Below, in pieces: positions 23,201-35,167 of a stretch of 64,000 bases of DNA. This stretch comes from Diplodia intermedia (Eukaryota; Ascomycota; Dothideomycetes; Botryosphaeriales; Botryosphaeriaceae). Made by a program: the position numbers and the translations under genes. The stretch covers positions 62,001-126,000 of the forward strand of contig JAKEKT010000027.1 in assembly GCA_021495925.1 (NCBI GenBank), given 5' to 3'. The notes under the pieces are model-generated. The model worked only from the letters and a program-made list of their open reading frames with translations. It had not been told where the DNA came from and made no database searches. How positions within the stretch are numbered: the stretch's first letter is position 1; every line of letters begins with the position of its first letter.

Positions 23201-26200
23201 TCACTTGACACGATTTGAGAGCCGGTGTACCTGTGGAAATGCAATTTCTGACTGTCTAAAGCTACCACTGGGTCCAACCGGTGCCTTCAATGTGTTGTCC
23301 CTCCGTTCGCCCATTTCCCTTCGCCGTGTCCTCATTGCGTCATGCATCCCAAGCCGAGTATGTATGAAGAGGTACTTCCAGTGCAGCAACCACCGCCGGT
23401 CACAGAAAGTTGCCGTTCGTGTCTCGCTTGACCTCGATTACTGTGATGGAGGATGGGTGGTCGGCGACATCTTCGTTGGACCTGTGTTAGTGTGCACCGA
23501 GCAAACACCTCCGTGGCAGTTGATCGTAGATGGTATCAACGGGGCTTTGTCTACGCAGAGAAGTATGCGGGCCAAAGTCCCTTGGGTTTGGGCCGTGAAG
23601 CTGTGGCTTCTTGTCGATCTCGACCAGTTGTCGTTGTTCAGAAATGTTTGGAACAGTTGCACCAGGGACGGCGATTGCTTAGCGTTCGGGGTGGCACGCG
23701 GTTTGCAGACCAGGTATCGGGGAAACAGTGCATGGCGAGTGGAGGAGGAGAAGGGCTGCTCTTCCGAGACATGGGCGACAGCTTCGAGCATCAGCTTGAC
23801 GGCTGCTTCAGGGGAGACGGGGTTGTTTTCCAGGTGAAAATGAGGAGTGGCTGAGGTGAGCGCGAGCGTGGAGTCGGCCCGGAGGTCATACCATGGATGC
23901 GGAGAAGCAAGGAGGGTCCAGGGAGGTCGAGGTCGGGCGGTGTGGAGCTGCCAACAATAGCGACGGCAGCGCAATGCGCTTGAGTGCATGTCGAGTCAGC
24001 CCGATGAAAGAGAACATCGACTACCCATGGTCTCAAAGGATAGGCTTGTCCCTGCGCGCATAGAAAGGCCGGCTTGCTGGCGGAGGCCATCTCTCTCCCG
24101 ATAGGTTGCTTGTGATGAGATGCAAAAGTCTGTCGGTATTGAACTCGGGATAGGCGTCTTTCTGTGACCATGCGAACAGGCTGAGTTTGGCGCTTCCAAT
24201 GTGGAGCAGTATCATCAATCTCGCCAGGCTTAGGAGAGTGATGGCCACGGCATCTTTCTGACAGAGGATAGCGTGCGCTCACCAAGAACACTCATGGGTT
24301 GTTGAAGTTGAGCAATATGGTCCCTGTTGGCTTCCAATTCTTTGTCAAGTAGCCGCCATCGAGAAGAGCAGAACGACTTGGGGGTAATGAGAGAGTTGCT
24401 TTTATCAATAGGAGTGTCAGCGGGAAGGCCAAACAGGTGACGACCGGAGTGCCAGTGCGGTCAGTACAAACTTGTCGGGTTTGGTGGTGGCGTCCGAGCT
24501 TCGACGGGACTCCCTGCAGGGTAGCATTGCCAGTCAGACCTCCTGGGAAAGTGAAACGGCACGAGCAAGGGCTCCATCCGCTCAAGCGACATCTGATTGT
24601 GGCTGGCAGCTGCCGTTGAGATTCAGAGTTCCTTCATTGTCGGAGCCAGGCCATCTGCTTTGCTGGTGAGGTGTGGGATTGGCAGCTCCTGACAGCAGCC
24701 TTCTGGTAGCTTCGAAGGTACTGAACCTAACCAAGGAAGGTGATGTTCTGCTGTGGCGTAACGGTGCTCTGATCCTCACTGGATGCAAAAAAAAAAGGAA
24801 TCTGCTGATGGGCATCGGATGCGAGCGAAACCAAAACCAGCAAGCGACAGCCTTAGGTGACGTGCATCTGTTGGCGAAGTGAAGAGTGGTGTCTTGCTGA
24901 GGACTCTTCAAGCTGCTGGAAAGCGAAGCCCACCAACTGGAGGTGAGGTGAAGAGGCCAACCGGCGAGTGGATGAGCTCCATTCGTGTCAGATCACAGGG
25001 TGTAATTTGCAGCTGCTGGAAAGAGAGATGTTGCGAGCTGGTTGTCGGGTGCGGAAGAAGTCCTGGGAATGGGAGTGGAGGATGGATGTGATGCACAGAG
25101 GAGTTGGGGTGAGACTGGGGGGGTTTATGATCCGTAAGCCGCGCTAGGCATGCTGAAGAGGGGGAAACGAGCATCGTGAAGGATGCTTTGGGACGCGCTG
25201 GTGCAAGCTTCGAGCAAGCCTGTGAGTTGGAATGCTGCTGCGCGTCAATTGGCGGGCTTGGTTCCTGTGCGCTTGACAACAGCCGGGCCAGACCAGAAGA
25301 TCTGAGTGAGGTTGTGGGCATTGCAAGCCGAGGAGTCGTCGGAAGCGTGCATCGCGCTGTGGAGCCAAGCTTGCAGCGAGCGGCGCGGGAGAATGCGCCG
25401 GCTGCATAGATGGCATGCGCTAAGCTTGTCTGTTAGGTGAGCCGACGTGGGGAAGGGCGAGGCTTTGTCTGTGGGCTGAACCGGCGTGTGGTGGGCGCGG
25501 TCTTGTCTCGTCGCATCGATCGTGCAGACGGGGCCGAAGGGGTTGGCTTGCGGCAAGGAAAAGGAAGAATCTTGAACTGGCTGTACCGAGTTGAGGAGAA
25601 AAGAGGAAAGGGTCTGGAGCCGGAGGGCGACGTGCCTTTTATGGGCAAGCGAGGCGGCTTCCATGCTTCCATCGGTTTCTTCGGCCACGTGCTGCAGAAC
25701 GCCCGGGCGCCTCCTCAAGCTCACTTTCGAAGGAGTCGAAGCCTCGGTCCGGACATCGAATTTAGAGTTGGACGACGGGATCTCTTTCGTGTTCTGTCAT
25801 GGGCGCTGGCACAGTCGTGAGCTGGTTTCGTTTCTGCCAGGCTCTTTACGAGCTTACTCCAAATTTCTACGGGACTGATGCATCAACGCCACTTCTCAGC
25901 GGGACAAGCACGGTGGCCATGGTGCCGGTCAATATTTCCTGCGTGCTGTCGAGCATCGCCGCAGGCGTTCAAGAAAAGTTGGTGACGTCCGCGGCTCTCG
26001 CCGCTCGCGCCTTCTTAACCCAGCGTGCATACGTGCGTCACTAGACACCATATGGAAGCCGCCAGCTCGGGCACCTTCCATTCTGCAATCACCGGATAAT
26101 CGTGGGTCCCGTGCCGGCCGCCGGCTGTCGCTCATAAAAGTTCAACTGCCTCTCCGCCACACCCTCTCCTTCTTTTTCTCCTGCATGTCTAGCGCGGAGG

Positions 26201-26399
26201 ATCTGAACCTGCCTGCCGCACCCGATCATCCCAAAAGCCCTCACCACCCGTAGCTTCAAGCTATTGGTACAGAGCGTCCGCTCGCCAACCCGCTCCACGC
26301 CCGCTCCACGCCCGCCAGCCGCGCACTGGCTCACCCACCCCCACACATTGCTTGACGACAAGAACATTCTGCCTCTTCCCTGGGCGCAACTCAAACAGG
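20210..26399. other. 6.2-kb stretch with no supportable gene
   Basis: I read both strands and found only short frames without domains, paired splice sites or normal codon flow. 22951-23170 (MMADIPIYDETV...) is the least bad but is probably chance. Segments at 23.2-25.8 kb keep several moderate frames on both strands, typical of GC-rich non-coding DNA or heavily decayed genes. The last 300 bases hold the promoter and CT-rich leader of the helicase at 26400. Confidence 0.5.
20372..20378 (-). promoter_or_regulatory. TATA-like site of the laccase gene
   Basis: On the minus strand the sequence is ACTTTATAAC, about 165 bases upstream of the ATG at 20209. It fits a TATA element with a CT-rich leader between. 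Confidence 0.35.
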
Positions 26400-29300
26400 A
26401 TGAGTGAAGCAACCGAAGGTAAGCCCACTTCACTATCGACTCACCCGATCTTCTCTCTTCGCTTTCGCCGAGTACGAAGTGAGAGCTGGTCAGGATGAGC
26501 GCTGACTACTCTCAACTACAGGTCCACCTGCGCTGCCGCCGGGCTTGCCACAAGGCTCGGTGCAAGGCCCATCCCCTCTGAACGAAGATATGCAGCCGAT
26601 GAAGACATTCGGCCCCAAGGCGCACTCGGGTCTTTGGGCGCTCGCTGGCGCAATCGCCAACTCCCAGTCCTTCGGACAGGCGGACGATAGTGTCAAGTAC
26701 CAACAGTAAGTACCAGCTCTGTGTCCCACCAGAAGCTCCCACTAACAAACTGTGAAAGGTATCTGATCTACTGTACTTTCTCGGACATGTACTTTGATCC
26801 CGATTGGACCGAGCTGGTCCAGCGCCTTGCAGCTACAGACGACAGGAAGTGCAGCCTTCTCAATCGTTCATTCATGACCCATGACCACCTGCGGACGCTC
26901 CTCAATGTCTACGCAGCTAAATATGGCTCGACGTACAACTTGGCCCTCCACTACCAGCTTGACAACGATGCCAACTCGTGCTGGACCTGGACCAGCTCAT
27001 CCGACGACTCAGACCCCACCCTCCAGCTGCTGAACCGCGACAACAACCATTGGGAGTGCATGGTGTACAAGTGCAATGCTAGCGACATCTCCGAGTCTGG
27101 CTTGCCGCTGTCCCAAGGTGACAGCACACTGGCGGATGACCCTCGAGTCTCCGGAATTCCGCCACCCTCGGCAGCTTCGACGTCGCTTGATGAGAATTGG
27201 TCAGACGCGGTCACCGGCAAGAACGTCACCCACAAGACCAAGCTGGTACGAATCAAGATGCCCAAGCCCAAGAGTGCCGAGTGGGCCGCTGTCAGGAGCT
27301 GCTGGCACCACAATTGCCAGATTGTCCTCCACAGCGACGGCAAAGAGGTCCTGCTTCCTGCGTTGGAGCCTGGCACCACGAAGAATGACAGATCGCTCAA
27401 CCTCACCATTTCATTCGGCTCCATGGCTATCGCTCCATACATCGAGCTACGTGCCACGACTTTCCGGCCTCACGATAAGTTCACCAGCGTCAACATTCAC
27501 TCCGGATACATGCGCTTCGCGTTCGGCAAGCTCGTCCGCGCCGACACTGAGGCTGATAGCGAGACCACCTCATACTCCAAGGGCATCACCGACTTTGAGG
27601 TGAGGAACGAGCAGTACGACGATGCTTTGTACGTAACCTTTCAGTACGACAATGCAATCCCCTCGAACCTGAAGCCCAACGCAAGCACCGAAGAGAAGAT
27701 GGTGGAGAAGGAGTTGGACGTTCTGCGCCACCTGCAAGAAGTTGCCACACCTTCGAAGAGGTCGACCATCACCTTCCGCATCTTGCTGAAGAAAGATGAA
27801 AGCGCGCAGAAGACAGGAGGTGGCACAATCGACTTCCTGGATTTTCTTTCGAAGATCAAAAGCCTCAAGAGCGTCAGTCTGCCTCCATATTCGCCCTTCC
27901 TCAGTCGCCAAGGTCTAGTCAATGCCCAGCCCCACAGTATGAAGAGTATCTGCCAGAGGCTCAAGGACGGTGACCCTCACATGCCCATCAAAGCGTACCC
28001 GGCATTCATGGACGCGGTTGAGGCTGGAGTGCAGATTGCATTCGATGTGGACACCGAATGGTCGGAGCAGGTGGAGATGCTCACACAGTTCGAGCATACC
28101 TGGCACTGGGTCAGGTTCGCTAACTACGGCAAGAACGTTGTCGCATTGCTACGACTGCGAGAGCGGAAGAATCTCTTCGACTCCAAGAGCCTTCTCAAAC
28201 CAGGTACGGAAGTGATCCTGAAGTGGTCATCCCCGAGGCGCCAGAACGAACAAAGCGCCTTGTTCTTCGTCGTGGACGATATTTTGTTCTTCTCAAACAC
28301 CGATATCGTTCTCGTCGCGAAGAACAAGAATGTCGGCTACTTCGGCAGGGACGCTTGCACACCACACAACGTCGCCCAAGCAGCCTTCCTCAAGACATCA
28401 GTCAAGGTCAAGATCGTCGACATCACTTATCGTCATCGTATCGACGCGACCGATCTCGTCTGGAACACGCGGAATGGTCGCAAGGACCTGTGGCCCCTCC
28501 TGCTCAACAACAACCCGCAGAGTTTACCGGACGTCAACGTGTTCGAGACCCTCAAGGTCGACAAGGATATCGCCGATGCGGCAATCCAAGAAGTCGTCGG
28601 CTATCCCTCAAGGCCTCCCAACGAGGAACAGAAGATGGTCGTGGAGGGAATGCGTGCCATGAAGGGCGGCATCCAGATTGTCCAAGCGCCAGGAGGTACG
28701 GGTAAAACCACGACAGAGTGCCATGTGGGTCATGTGTACTTCAAGATCGGAGCTTGCATTCTCCTCACGGCACCCACAGACGCAGCGGTTGATGTGGTCT
28801 GCAAAGAGTACGTCAAGACTTACCCCAATGACCCTAGGCCACTGCGCATTCCAGCGTCAAACCGGGACCTGGAGGACCAAGCCCTGGGTCGAGCTGCCTC
28901 GTTCAATGACGATCAGGAAGAGCGCGTGGCCTCAGAAGACGTTGTCATCATGGAACTGTTGTCCCATGCCAAGTCCTCGCACAAGAACCAGCGATCTTAC
29001 ACAGACAACGTCTTGACGGTGTCGATAGACGCCGCGCTCGGCGACAAGTTTGAGCTCATGTGCAGCTACATGGAAGGCAACGATCCAATCACAAATCAGC
29101 CGATCTTCGAGCCCGGTACGCATGACATGGTGCAGGAATTGAAGAAGTTCTACCTTCGCTCCACGGATCCGACGCAGCCTCCTCACAGCGAGTGGGAGGA
29201 CGATGACAAGCGCCATTACCGTCAGGCGTTGCAGTATGTGGAAGAGGAGATCGTTCGACAGTCTCCAATCGTTGCTTGCACAACCTCATCGTGTGGGCAG

Positions 29301-30437
29301 AAGCTCGTCAGGCAGAACGCTGGGGTCAACTTCAATGGCATCGCAGTCGCCATAGATGAAGGATCCCGAGACCGCGAAGCTGATACCTACATTCCGCTCA
29401 CGAAGCTTTCGAGCCACCCGGTCGCGCTCCACATCTTCGGTGACATGAAGCAGGGACTTCCCGTCCATATCTCGTCCCTCGGCAAAGGTTTCAACGAGTT
29501 CATCAACCGCGGCAAGCTGCCGCTCATGAACCGCTTGATCTCCCAGGGTTACCCATTCATTGCCCTCAAGAAGCAATATAGGATGCACCGCATTCTTATG
29601 GCGTTCCCTAACCAGCGTTTCTATGACTCCACTCTGATCACCGACGATGAAGCCAACAAGGCCTTGAATCCGGAGCTGGCCAAGTGTCTCCAAGAGATTT
29701 CGGGTTTCGAAGGCGAGATCCCTGACGACATCCTGCGTCTGCTATACTTCGAAGTGTCGGACTCTACCGTGCGAAAGTCCTCCAATACCCATTCGCGGGC
29801 GAATCTGGAACACGTCGAGTTCGTTATGACAATCATCAAGAAGCTTCAAGCTACTCTAGGCGGACGGACCAGGAAGACGGTGATGATCCAGACTCCATAC
29901 CGTCGCCAGGCATCGGCCTACCGAGACTACATCATCGATGCCTACAGAAAGGAGCGCAGCGCCGGTGGAGGCGTTGACCAGAACCTGTTGCCGGATGTCA
30001 GGACCGTGGACAGCGCGCAAGGTTCGGAGGCCGATATTGTCATCCTGGATCTGGTCAACGTCAGTGCCGACAAGCAGGGTGACATTGGTCACATGAGTGA
30101 TGAGAACCGCGCTTGCGTCGCTCTCACTCGTGCGAAGCAAGTCCTCTGGGTCGTTGGTGGGGCCTTCCGTGGAAAGTTGTCCGATGTCCGCCTCCGTGAC
30201 GACGAGAAGGAAAAGGCGAACCCTCTGATGCCTTTACCGAGCAAGAAGCTTCTCGCCATTCTCGAGCTCAAGCGCGACATGACCTGGGAGTCTCGCTGCC
30301 TCAAGATCGAAAAGCCGGTCTTGACACGTCCCATCCCATCGGACTTGGATCCTTCCTACGAGCACTCCGAGATCAACGAGGATGGCACTCGTGATCTGAA
30401 GGAAGCCTCCAATGATGCAGGCAACGGCGAACTGTAG
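26400..30437 (+). CDS. SF1 (UPF1-like) DNA/RNA helicase, paralogue 1
   Basis: Exons are 26400-26418, 26522-26705 and 26759-30437 with introns 26419-26521 and 26706-26758; the product is 1293 aa. The C-terminal half has the SF1 helicase motifs: I QAPGGTGKTT, II as AIDEGSRDREAD (DEGS instead of DEAG), III HIFGDMKQG, then QYRMHRILMAFP, V DSAQGSEADIVILDLVN and VI ACVALTRAKQVLWVVGG. This set belongs to the UPF1/NFX1/SMUBP group that unwinds nucleic acid 5'-3' with ATP. The N-terminal 650 residues match only the paralogue at 36424-41345 (both carry LWALAGxIA...KYxxYLIY). No RNase, CH or zinc domain is visible, so the nucleic-acid target is unknown. All core motifs look usable and no stop breaks the frame. 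There are no operon-like neighbours. Confidence 0.85.
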
Positions 30438-30740
30438 CTTCCGTCACACACCGACATGCCAACTACACATTCAACTCTAAATTTCCCTCCCAAGGTCTCT
30501 TTGAGGCTGGCCAGTCTGAAACCTTTCGAATAGCTAGTGATAGTCTCTAGTTTTAGCTGCCAATCGAAGGGAATTGACGAGTTATCATATTGAGTAGTGC
30601 AAGATACTGAACTAAACACTGCTACCTTTCCAAATCCGTTACCTTTGTTACATTACATAGACAAGTATCCGCTGCAAAGGCAAACTGCAAGGCTTCCTGA
30701 GATTGGTCAATTTTCGGATTGACTGGACACGCTGATGGTC
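30438..30740. other. 3' flank of helicase 1
   Basis: AT-leaning sequence with no gene; it probably holds the 3' UTR and polyadenylation site. Confidence 0.5.
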
Positions 30741-30921
30741 GGTGACAAGAAATTGGCCGTGCCGCATTTGGCCAGTGAAGATGTTCCGCTACTCTTTCTA
30801 TGGGTAGCTGAATCTAAGATCTAGACGTAAATGTGCGCATTTAAATCTTACATTTACGTCCGGACCTTGTATTCAACGATACAATGCACGATCTGCGGGT
30901 GGGCTGATCTCTTTTGTCGCC
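30741..30921. mobile_element. Nested-palindrome MITE, copy 3 (181 bp)
   Basis: The outer repeats are GGTGACAAGAAATTGG at 30741 and CTCTTTTGTCGCC ending at 30921. The inner palindrome spans 30799-30877 and is nearly identical to the reverse complement of copy 2. The element lies about 300 bases after the helicase 1 stop. No coding is present. Confidence 0.75.
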
Positions 30922-32129
30922 CGCCGTGACTTGGATGCCTGCACATCATCGGCGACGAAATCTTCTGCCACTTTGAAGTCGGCAGCTACATGTGATCCAT
31001 GGTTGAATTGCCTATGCTGTTCCGATCAGACGACAATTAGGTCGAGTTGCACCTGTACGCAGTAGGTTTTCTGGAGAGCTAAGCTGGGCTCCCGACAAGG
31101 GACCATGGGCATGTGTAGCGAGCAAAGTTGTTGATCATTGTTTTTGGGCCTCCGGCCACCATTCCGTGGAGAGCGGCTCGGACTCAAAGCCAGATACCTG
31201 TTTGTCATACCTTGTTCGCGCCGGGCCGACATGCAGGTAACAGGCCGCACGCGTCGGCAGCAGCGGGACGGCACCGGGGATGTGACGGCGCCTGCCAGGT
31301 CTTTCGTGATGCGCCGGGCCGATCGCGTAACGTTGAGCGGGACGAGGGGTCGGTCGATCCTGAGGGCCCGACAACGTATTATTGGGTCGCGATCTCGGTG
31401 GCGAGCGCGTTATCTTCGGGCGGCAAATTTTCGCTCGCGTCAGCACTGCCGTCTGGGCCCGTGAACATTTCCTGCAAATCTCACGCATCCCGCGACACTT
31501 GTCATTCCACATCAGCGGCGCGACTGCAACGGCGACGTCGGAGAACTGTGAGGCGTGCTTGCTTGTGTTGCTCTACGTTATTGATAATGCAAGGCGGCTT
31601 GTCCCGTTCGTGGTATGGTTGCGAATGGTGGAGCAATTGACCTGTGGTACTCTGCACACCAGGGCAGGATTCACCCCGCGATTGAAATGGGCTTCCTCTG
31701 CTACCGATCACGTATGATGATGCTACTGCCCGCAGCGGCTGCGGTCGGGTTGGTTCTCCAACGAGCACTGTGTGGCGCCGGCATCAACCCCGATGCCATG
31801 GACGTTGGCGGCACGGTGGGGGATGCTGTTGTGCTTGCTGTTTGTCCGTCTCTGCCTTGCGGTGCGGGCGGGGAGAGGAATGTGGGGGTAGGTGTGCGGC
31901 ACTCCGGAAGGCAGTCCTCAGCCACCAGACGAAGCAGCGCTCGAAGCATACAATCTAAGCAAAAAAAATACATACATGTGTAGTTATTGTGTATCGAACA
32001 AAGCGAAGGCCTGGGTGAGGCGGTCGGCAAACCTTCTATACAGCACAGGTCGGTATGGGTCCACCAACCCTCAAAAGGTCGACCACGAACCACAAAAAGA
32101 ACCACTCTAAGGCACTGTATACATCACGC

Positions 32130-32215
32130 CCCACGCGAGAGTCGAACTCGCAGCCTTTCGATGGCCCACCCAGCACTGGATTCGGTTTGTCGCCCTTCTG
32201 ACCGACCCAAACATC
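32130..32215 (-). other. tRNA-like sequence, probably a pseudo-tRNA (type II, Leu/Ser-like)
   Basis: On the minus strand a perfect T-arm, GCGAG-TTCGACT-CTCGC, is followed by GTGGGGCG. Upstream lie a D-arm-like GGTCGGTCAGAAGGGCGAC and a long-variable-arm spacing as in Leu/Ser tRNAs. The 5' partner of the acceptor stem (GCCCCAC) is not present, and the anticodon arm is poor. I therefore treat it as a relic. Confidence 0.3.
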
Positions 32216-32447
32216 TCGCGTTGATCGTCACCTTGAGCATCACGGATTGATTGAAGCTACCCAGCGGCACCCAGCGAAAGCAGAGCAATGCGCCCGCCTG
32301 CTCTAGATGCCTTGTTTTGTGTGGCAGATTGCCTTCCTCGACCCTTGTGCCTTGCTTCGTTGTCCATACCACCCCATGCGCCGCTTGCGCTCATCGCGGC
32401 ACGGCAGAAGCGCGAGAGGCGCGCTGCTCATATCCTCGAGGGCTGCC

Positions 32448-32481
32448 GTAGGCGTAGGCGTAGACGTAGGCGTAGGCGTAA
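32448..32481. repeat. GTAGGC hexamer repeat
   Basis: About five to six units of GTAGGC/GTAGAC in tandem, in a G-rich context on the + strand. Confidence 0.85.
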
Positions 32482-33058
32482 GAGCGGATGACGCGAGCGA
32501 CGCGGTAGGCTAGGCCATCTGTAGGTGGAGTTACGACTACTGGGGTGGTGTTGTGCGCGCCCGTGTACAGCGGTCGCCGCGTCGGCGCCGGAGTATCAAT
32601 CATACGAGAACGCTAAGCTCATAACCGTTAGTTACCGTTGCGGCCCGCGCGAAGCGAGGAACACCATACGTCGCGAATCTGATGGGGCGAGTACATCTAC
32701 CAACACCACGCCTTACGCAGCGGTCGCATCACAATGCATCTTCGTCTATGTTAAGAAAAGCATATTATAACTTCTAGAAAAAAGTTGCATATAAATTGCA
32801 GTCGATTTGGGCGCACTGCACAACCTGACAAGTGCTCTGATGCTCTTGCCAAGACGCTAGCCGGGTATATATCGGAATTGCCCAAAATGGCCCTCCCCGG
32901 CCTTCTCCGCCGGGGGGAGGGGTGAGGAATCGTGTAGGAGGAGGGGTTAGAGATGTAGGCACCTTTTAAAAATGATATTCAGCGGCTCTTCTCTAAGAAA
33001 AAGATGTGTATACGTAATTATATCGATGTAAAAGCAAAAAAAGAACTATTAAACTGCT

Positions 33059-33176
33059 CGCTCGACCGGGGAGTCGAACCCCGAACCTTACGGTGTTCTA
33101 TCATACTTAAGACGGCTTTAGTAACCGTCTTATTACGTAAAAGCCGTACGCTACTAACCAATTGAGCTAGCCGAGC
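33059..33176 (-). tRNA. tRNA-Lys(UUU) with a 43-nt intron
   Basis: The acceptor GCTCGGC (33176-33170) pairs with GTCGAGC, discriminator G at 33059. The T-arm is CGGGG-TTCGACT-CCCCG. The anticodon stem TACGG/CCGTA encloses loop CTTTTA plus A, anticodon TTT. The intron sits after the base 3' of the anticodon, the normal place. Its TAAAGCCGT can pair with the anticodon region ACGGCTTTA, as in spliced pre-tRNAs. The D-stem has one extra T (GGTTAGTAGCG, expected GGTTAGAGCG), so it may be impaired. The 5' part recurs in a tandem copy at 33586-33616 that keeps the same extra T. Confidence 0.65.
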
Positions 33177-33960
33177 GGGATGAGCTGGTGTTGATTATTG
33201 AGAAAAAAATATTATGTATATAACTAGAGTTAATCCACCCGGTATACGATAGACGTCGAAGACGGACCACGCTAAACTTCGTGTTCCAGCCCCCATCATC
33301 CCCACGTAGTATGCATGCCGCTGGCGTTATCATAGCGCGTCGCGGTTGGGGGTTAGGGGGGAAAGAGAGGGGGGAGGTGAGAGGCGGCCACGACTTTAAG
33401 CGGCCAACCCATGGAGGGAAATCACCGACTACCGCTCGTTTAACATGAAATCATGCTTCACATCGACTTCGAAGCTCTTTGTTAGAGGCCTGCTTAACGC
33501 ACTAGAAAAGTGCTAGTAGATTAGACTTAACGTGGCCGTTCACATCTAAGGTTCTTGACGTACCTTATCTTGCAGCTCAAAGCCAAACGCTACTAACCAA
33601 TTGAGCTAGCTGAGCTATTGTTGATTATTGAGAAAAAATTATTTTGTATATGAGTTATGCCTTGTTAACGTCCGAAGAAACTCCACGACTGCCGTCGCGA
33701 AATCTCGTTGGCTGTCTCATTTCACCGTCGAACACGTTGCCATGGCACATTGCGGTTGGACGTTGGGGGGAGGCGAGAGAGGCGAGAGAGGCGAGGGTGG
33801 CGGCCAGGGGAGGCGACCACGACTTTAAGCGGCCAACCCATGGAGGGAAATCACCGACTAACGCACCAGGAACGTGCTGGTAGAGGAGACATGACGTGGC
33901 CATTTATATCTCTAAGGCTCTTGACGTACCTTGCCTTGAAGCTTCGGCTAAGCTCCATTG
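33177..33960. repeat. Two degenerate tandem units of about 430 bp starting in the tRNA gene
   Basis: The same series of blocks occurs twice: the tRNA-Lys 5' part (33150-33176 and 33586-33616), GTTGATTATTGAGAAAAA, CACGACTTTAAGCGGCCAAC (33390 and 33820), CATGGAGGGAAATCACCGAC, and TCTTGACGTACCTT (33553 and 33926). The second unit lacks the 3' half of the tRNA. No protein gene is present. Confidence 0.75.
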
Positions 33961-34027
33961 AGGTTGCTGTAAAGTTGCCCGTAACGTTGCAGGCAACATC
34001 GAGAGAACCTCACGACAGACTCACAGC

Positions 34028-34110
34028 AACCTCACGGCAGACTTACAGCAACCTCACGGCAACCTCACAACACCTGGTCTAGCATCTCTGACAAGGCATG
34101 ATATGTTGAC
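34028..34110 (+). repeat. Inverted repeat, left copy (bounds 34-45.9 kb segment)
   Basis: It is an about 80-bp sequence (AACCTCACGGCAGACTTACA ... GGCATGATATGT) whose reverse complement is at 45821-45904 with only a few differences. Short CAACCTCAC sub-repeats precede it from about 34000. Both copies read from outside inwards. Confidence 0.75.
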
Positions 34111-34133
34111 GTCACACTCGGAGAAGGGTGAAC

Positions 34134-35167
34134 TCACTTCGTTCCTAGATCTTGGTCCGTGGCCAATGTTCCTTTGGTCTGCAAGCTGGAATGTGCGCTG
34201 ACGTCGCTCGTAGGTGGAAAAGTAAATGTTGTGTAAGGTGGGTGTTTGAGGGGGCGAGTCAGTTGTGAGCGGTTGTACCACGCTGAAGAGAAGAGGAAGA
34301 GGGTAAGAAGGCGTGAGGGTGTAGAAAAGATCTAAGATGTCCGCGCGATGCACGAGCTCTGGTACCGTTGACCTCGAATACCAAAGGATATGCCAGACCA
34401 TAGTGGTCGTAGACGTCTGCTGTATGTCCTTGGAGGACCCTCATCCAAATCAACGCTGCTTGTTTCAGTGGCGCGTGTGCGTCCAGCCATAGGAAGTATG
34501 TCTCCCGACCAAAGAGACCTCGAACCATCATCGGGAATATTCCCAGTGTTGAGATCGTATAGATGGTGTTTCCGGGGTTGGCATCTGTAATGAACGTGGC
34601 CAAGGAGCTCGAGTAAAGCATTTCCCTAGGTACGTCAAATAAGAAATGGCCAGCTTGGGGCGATAGCTGGTCAGGGCCTACTGGAATTGAAAAGAGTTGG
34701 GATCTCCGGGACGTAACTGATGGATGCGGTGTAGACGGACGAAATCTCCTTGGTGGGATTCCAAGGGCTGCGGCGCACGTCTCTCGACCTCTCTCTGAGC
34801 TTGTTCATCATCCCAAATCGCGATTTCCTGGTTGCGATCTGCTTCCATTTGGGCGCGCTCGTCCAGCGTGCGTTGAAGTAGGGTCCTCGGCATTGAAGGC
34901 AAGCGCCATTCTTTGAGTCTCCTCGGCCTGCAAATGCCCACCCGGCGAGACATGTCGCATGGAAAGCGTGACCACAGTGCCGTATTGTTGCCTGAGTTTC
35001 GGAGGCCGTGATATTTGCTTGGCAGATGATGCAGACATCCCCATCGTTACCCGCCGTGAGATCTGTATATCCGAGCGAATACGTTTCAGGTGTTCTATAC
35101 GTATCCGGTGCGCTTCGAAAGGATCGGTCATCTTGGTGGTAGGTGGTATGGTCTCGAACGGGTGGTA
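34134..35167 (-). pseudogene. RING-H2 finger protein gene with a one-base frameshift
   Basis: An exon from about 35167 encodes TYRTPETYSLGY then a RING-H2 domain: CIIC, RHCGHAFHATC, CLQC (bases about 35030-34895). Just after CLQCRGPYF the acidic continuation (DERAQMEADRNQEIAIWDDE) lies one base out of frame, with no donor to explain it. The rest splices cleanly: introns 34626-34681 and 34283-34365 join QFQ/EMLYSSSL and FEVN/AWYNRSQ, ending at 34134. RING-H2 domains usually serve E3 ubiquitin ligases. The 5' end is unresolved; an intron 35168-35211 is likely. The base could be a real lesion or an assembly error in a repeat-rich segment that contains a gap. Confidence 0.6.

Larger units (their letters stand above)
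30922..33058. other. Gene-poor stretch with tRNA-like sequence and a short hexamer repeat
   Basis: No protein gene is supportable. It contains a tRNA-like sequence near 32130-32215 and a GTAGGC repeat at 32448-32481. Confidence 0.5.
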
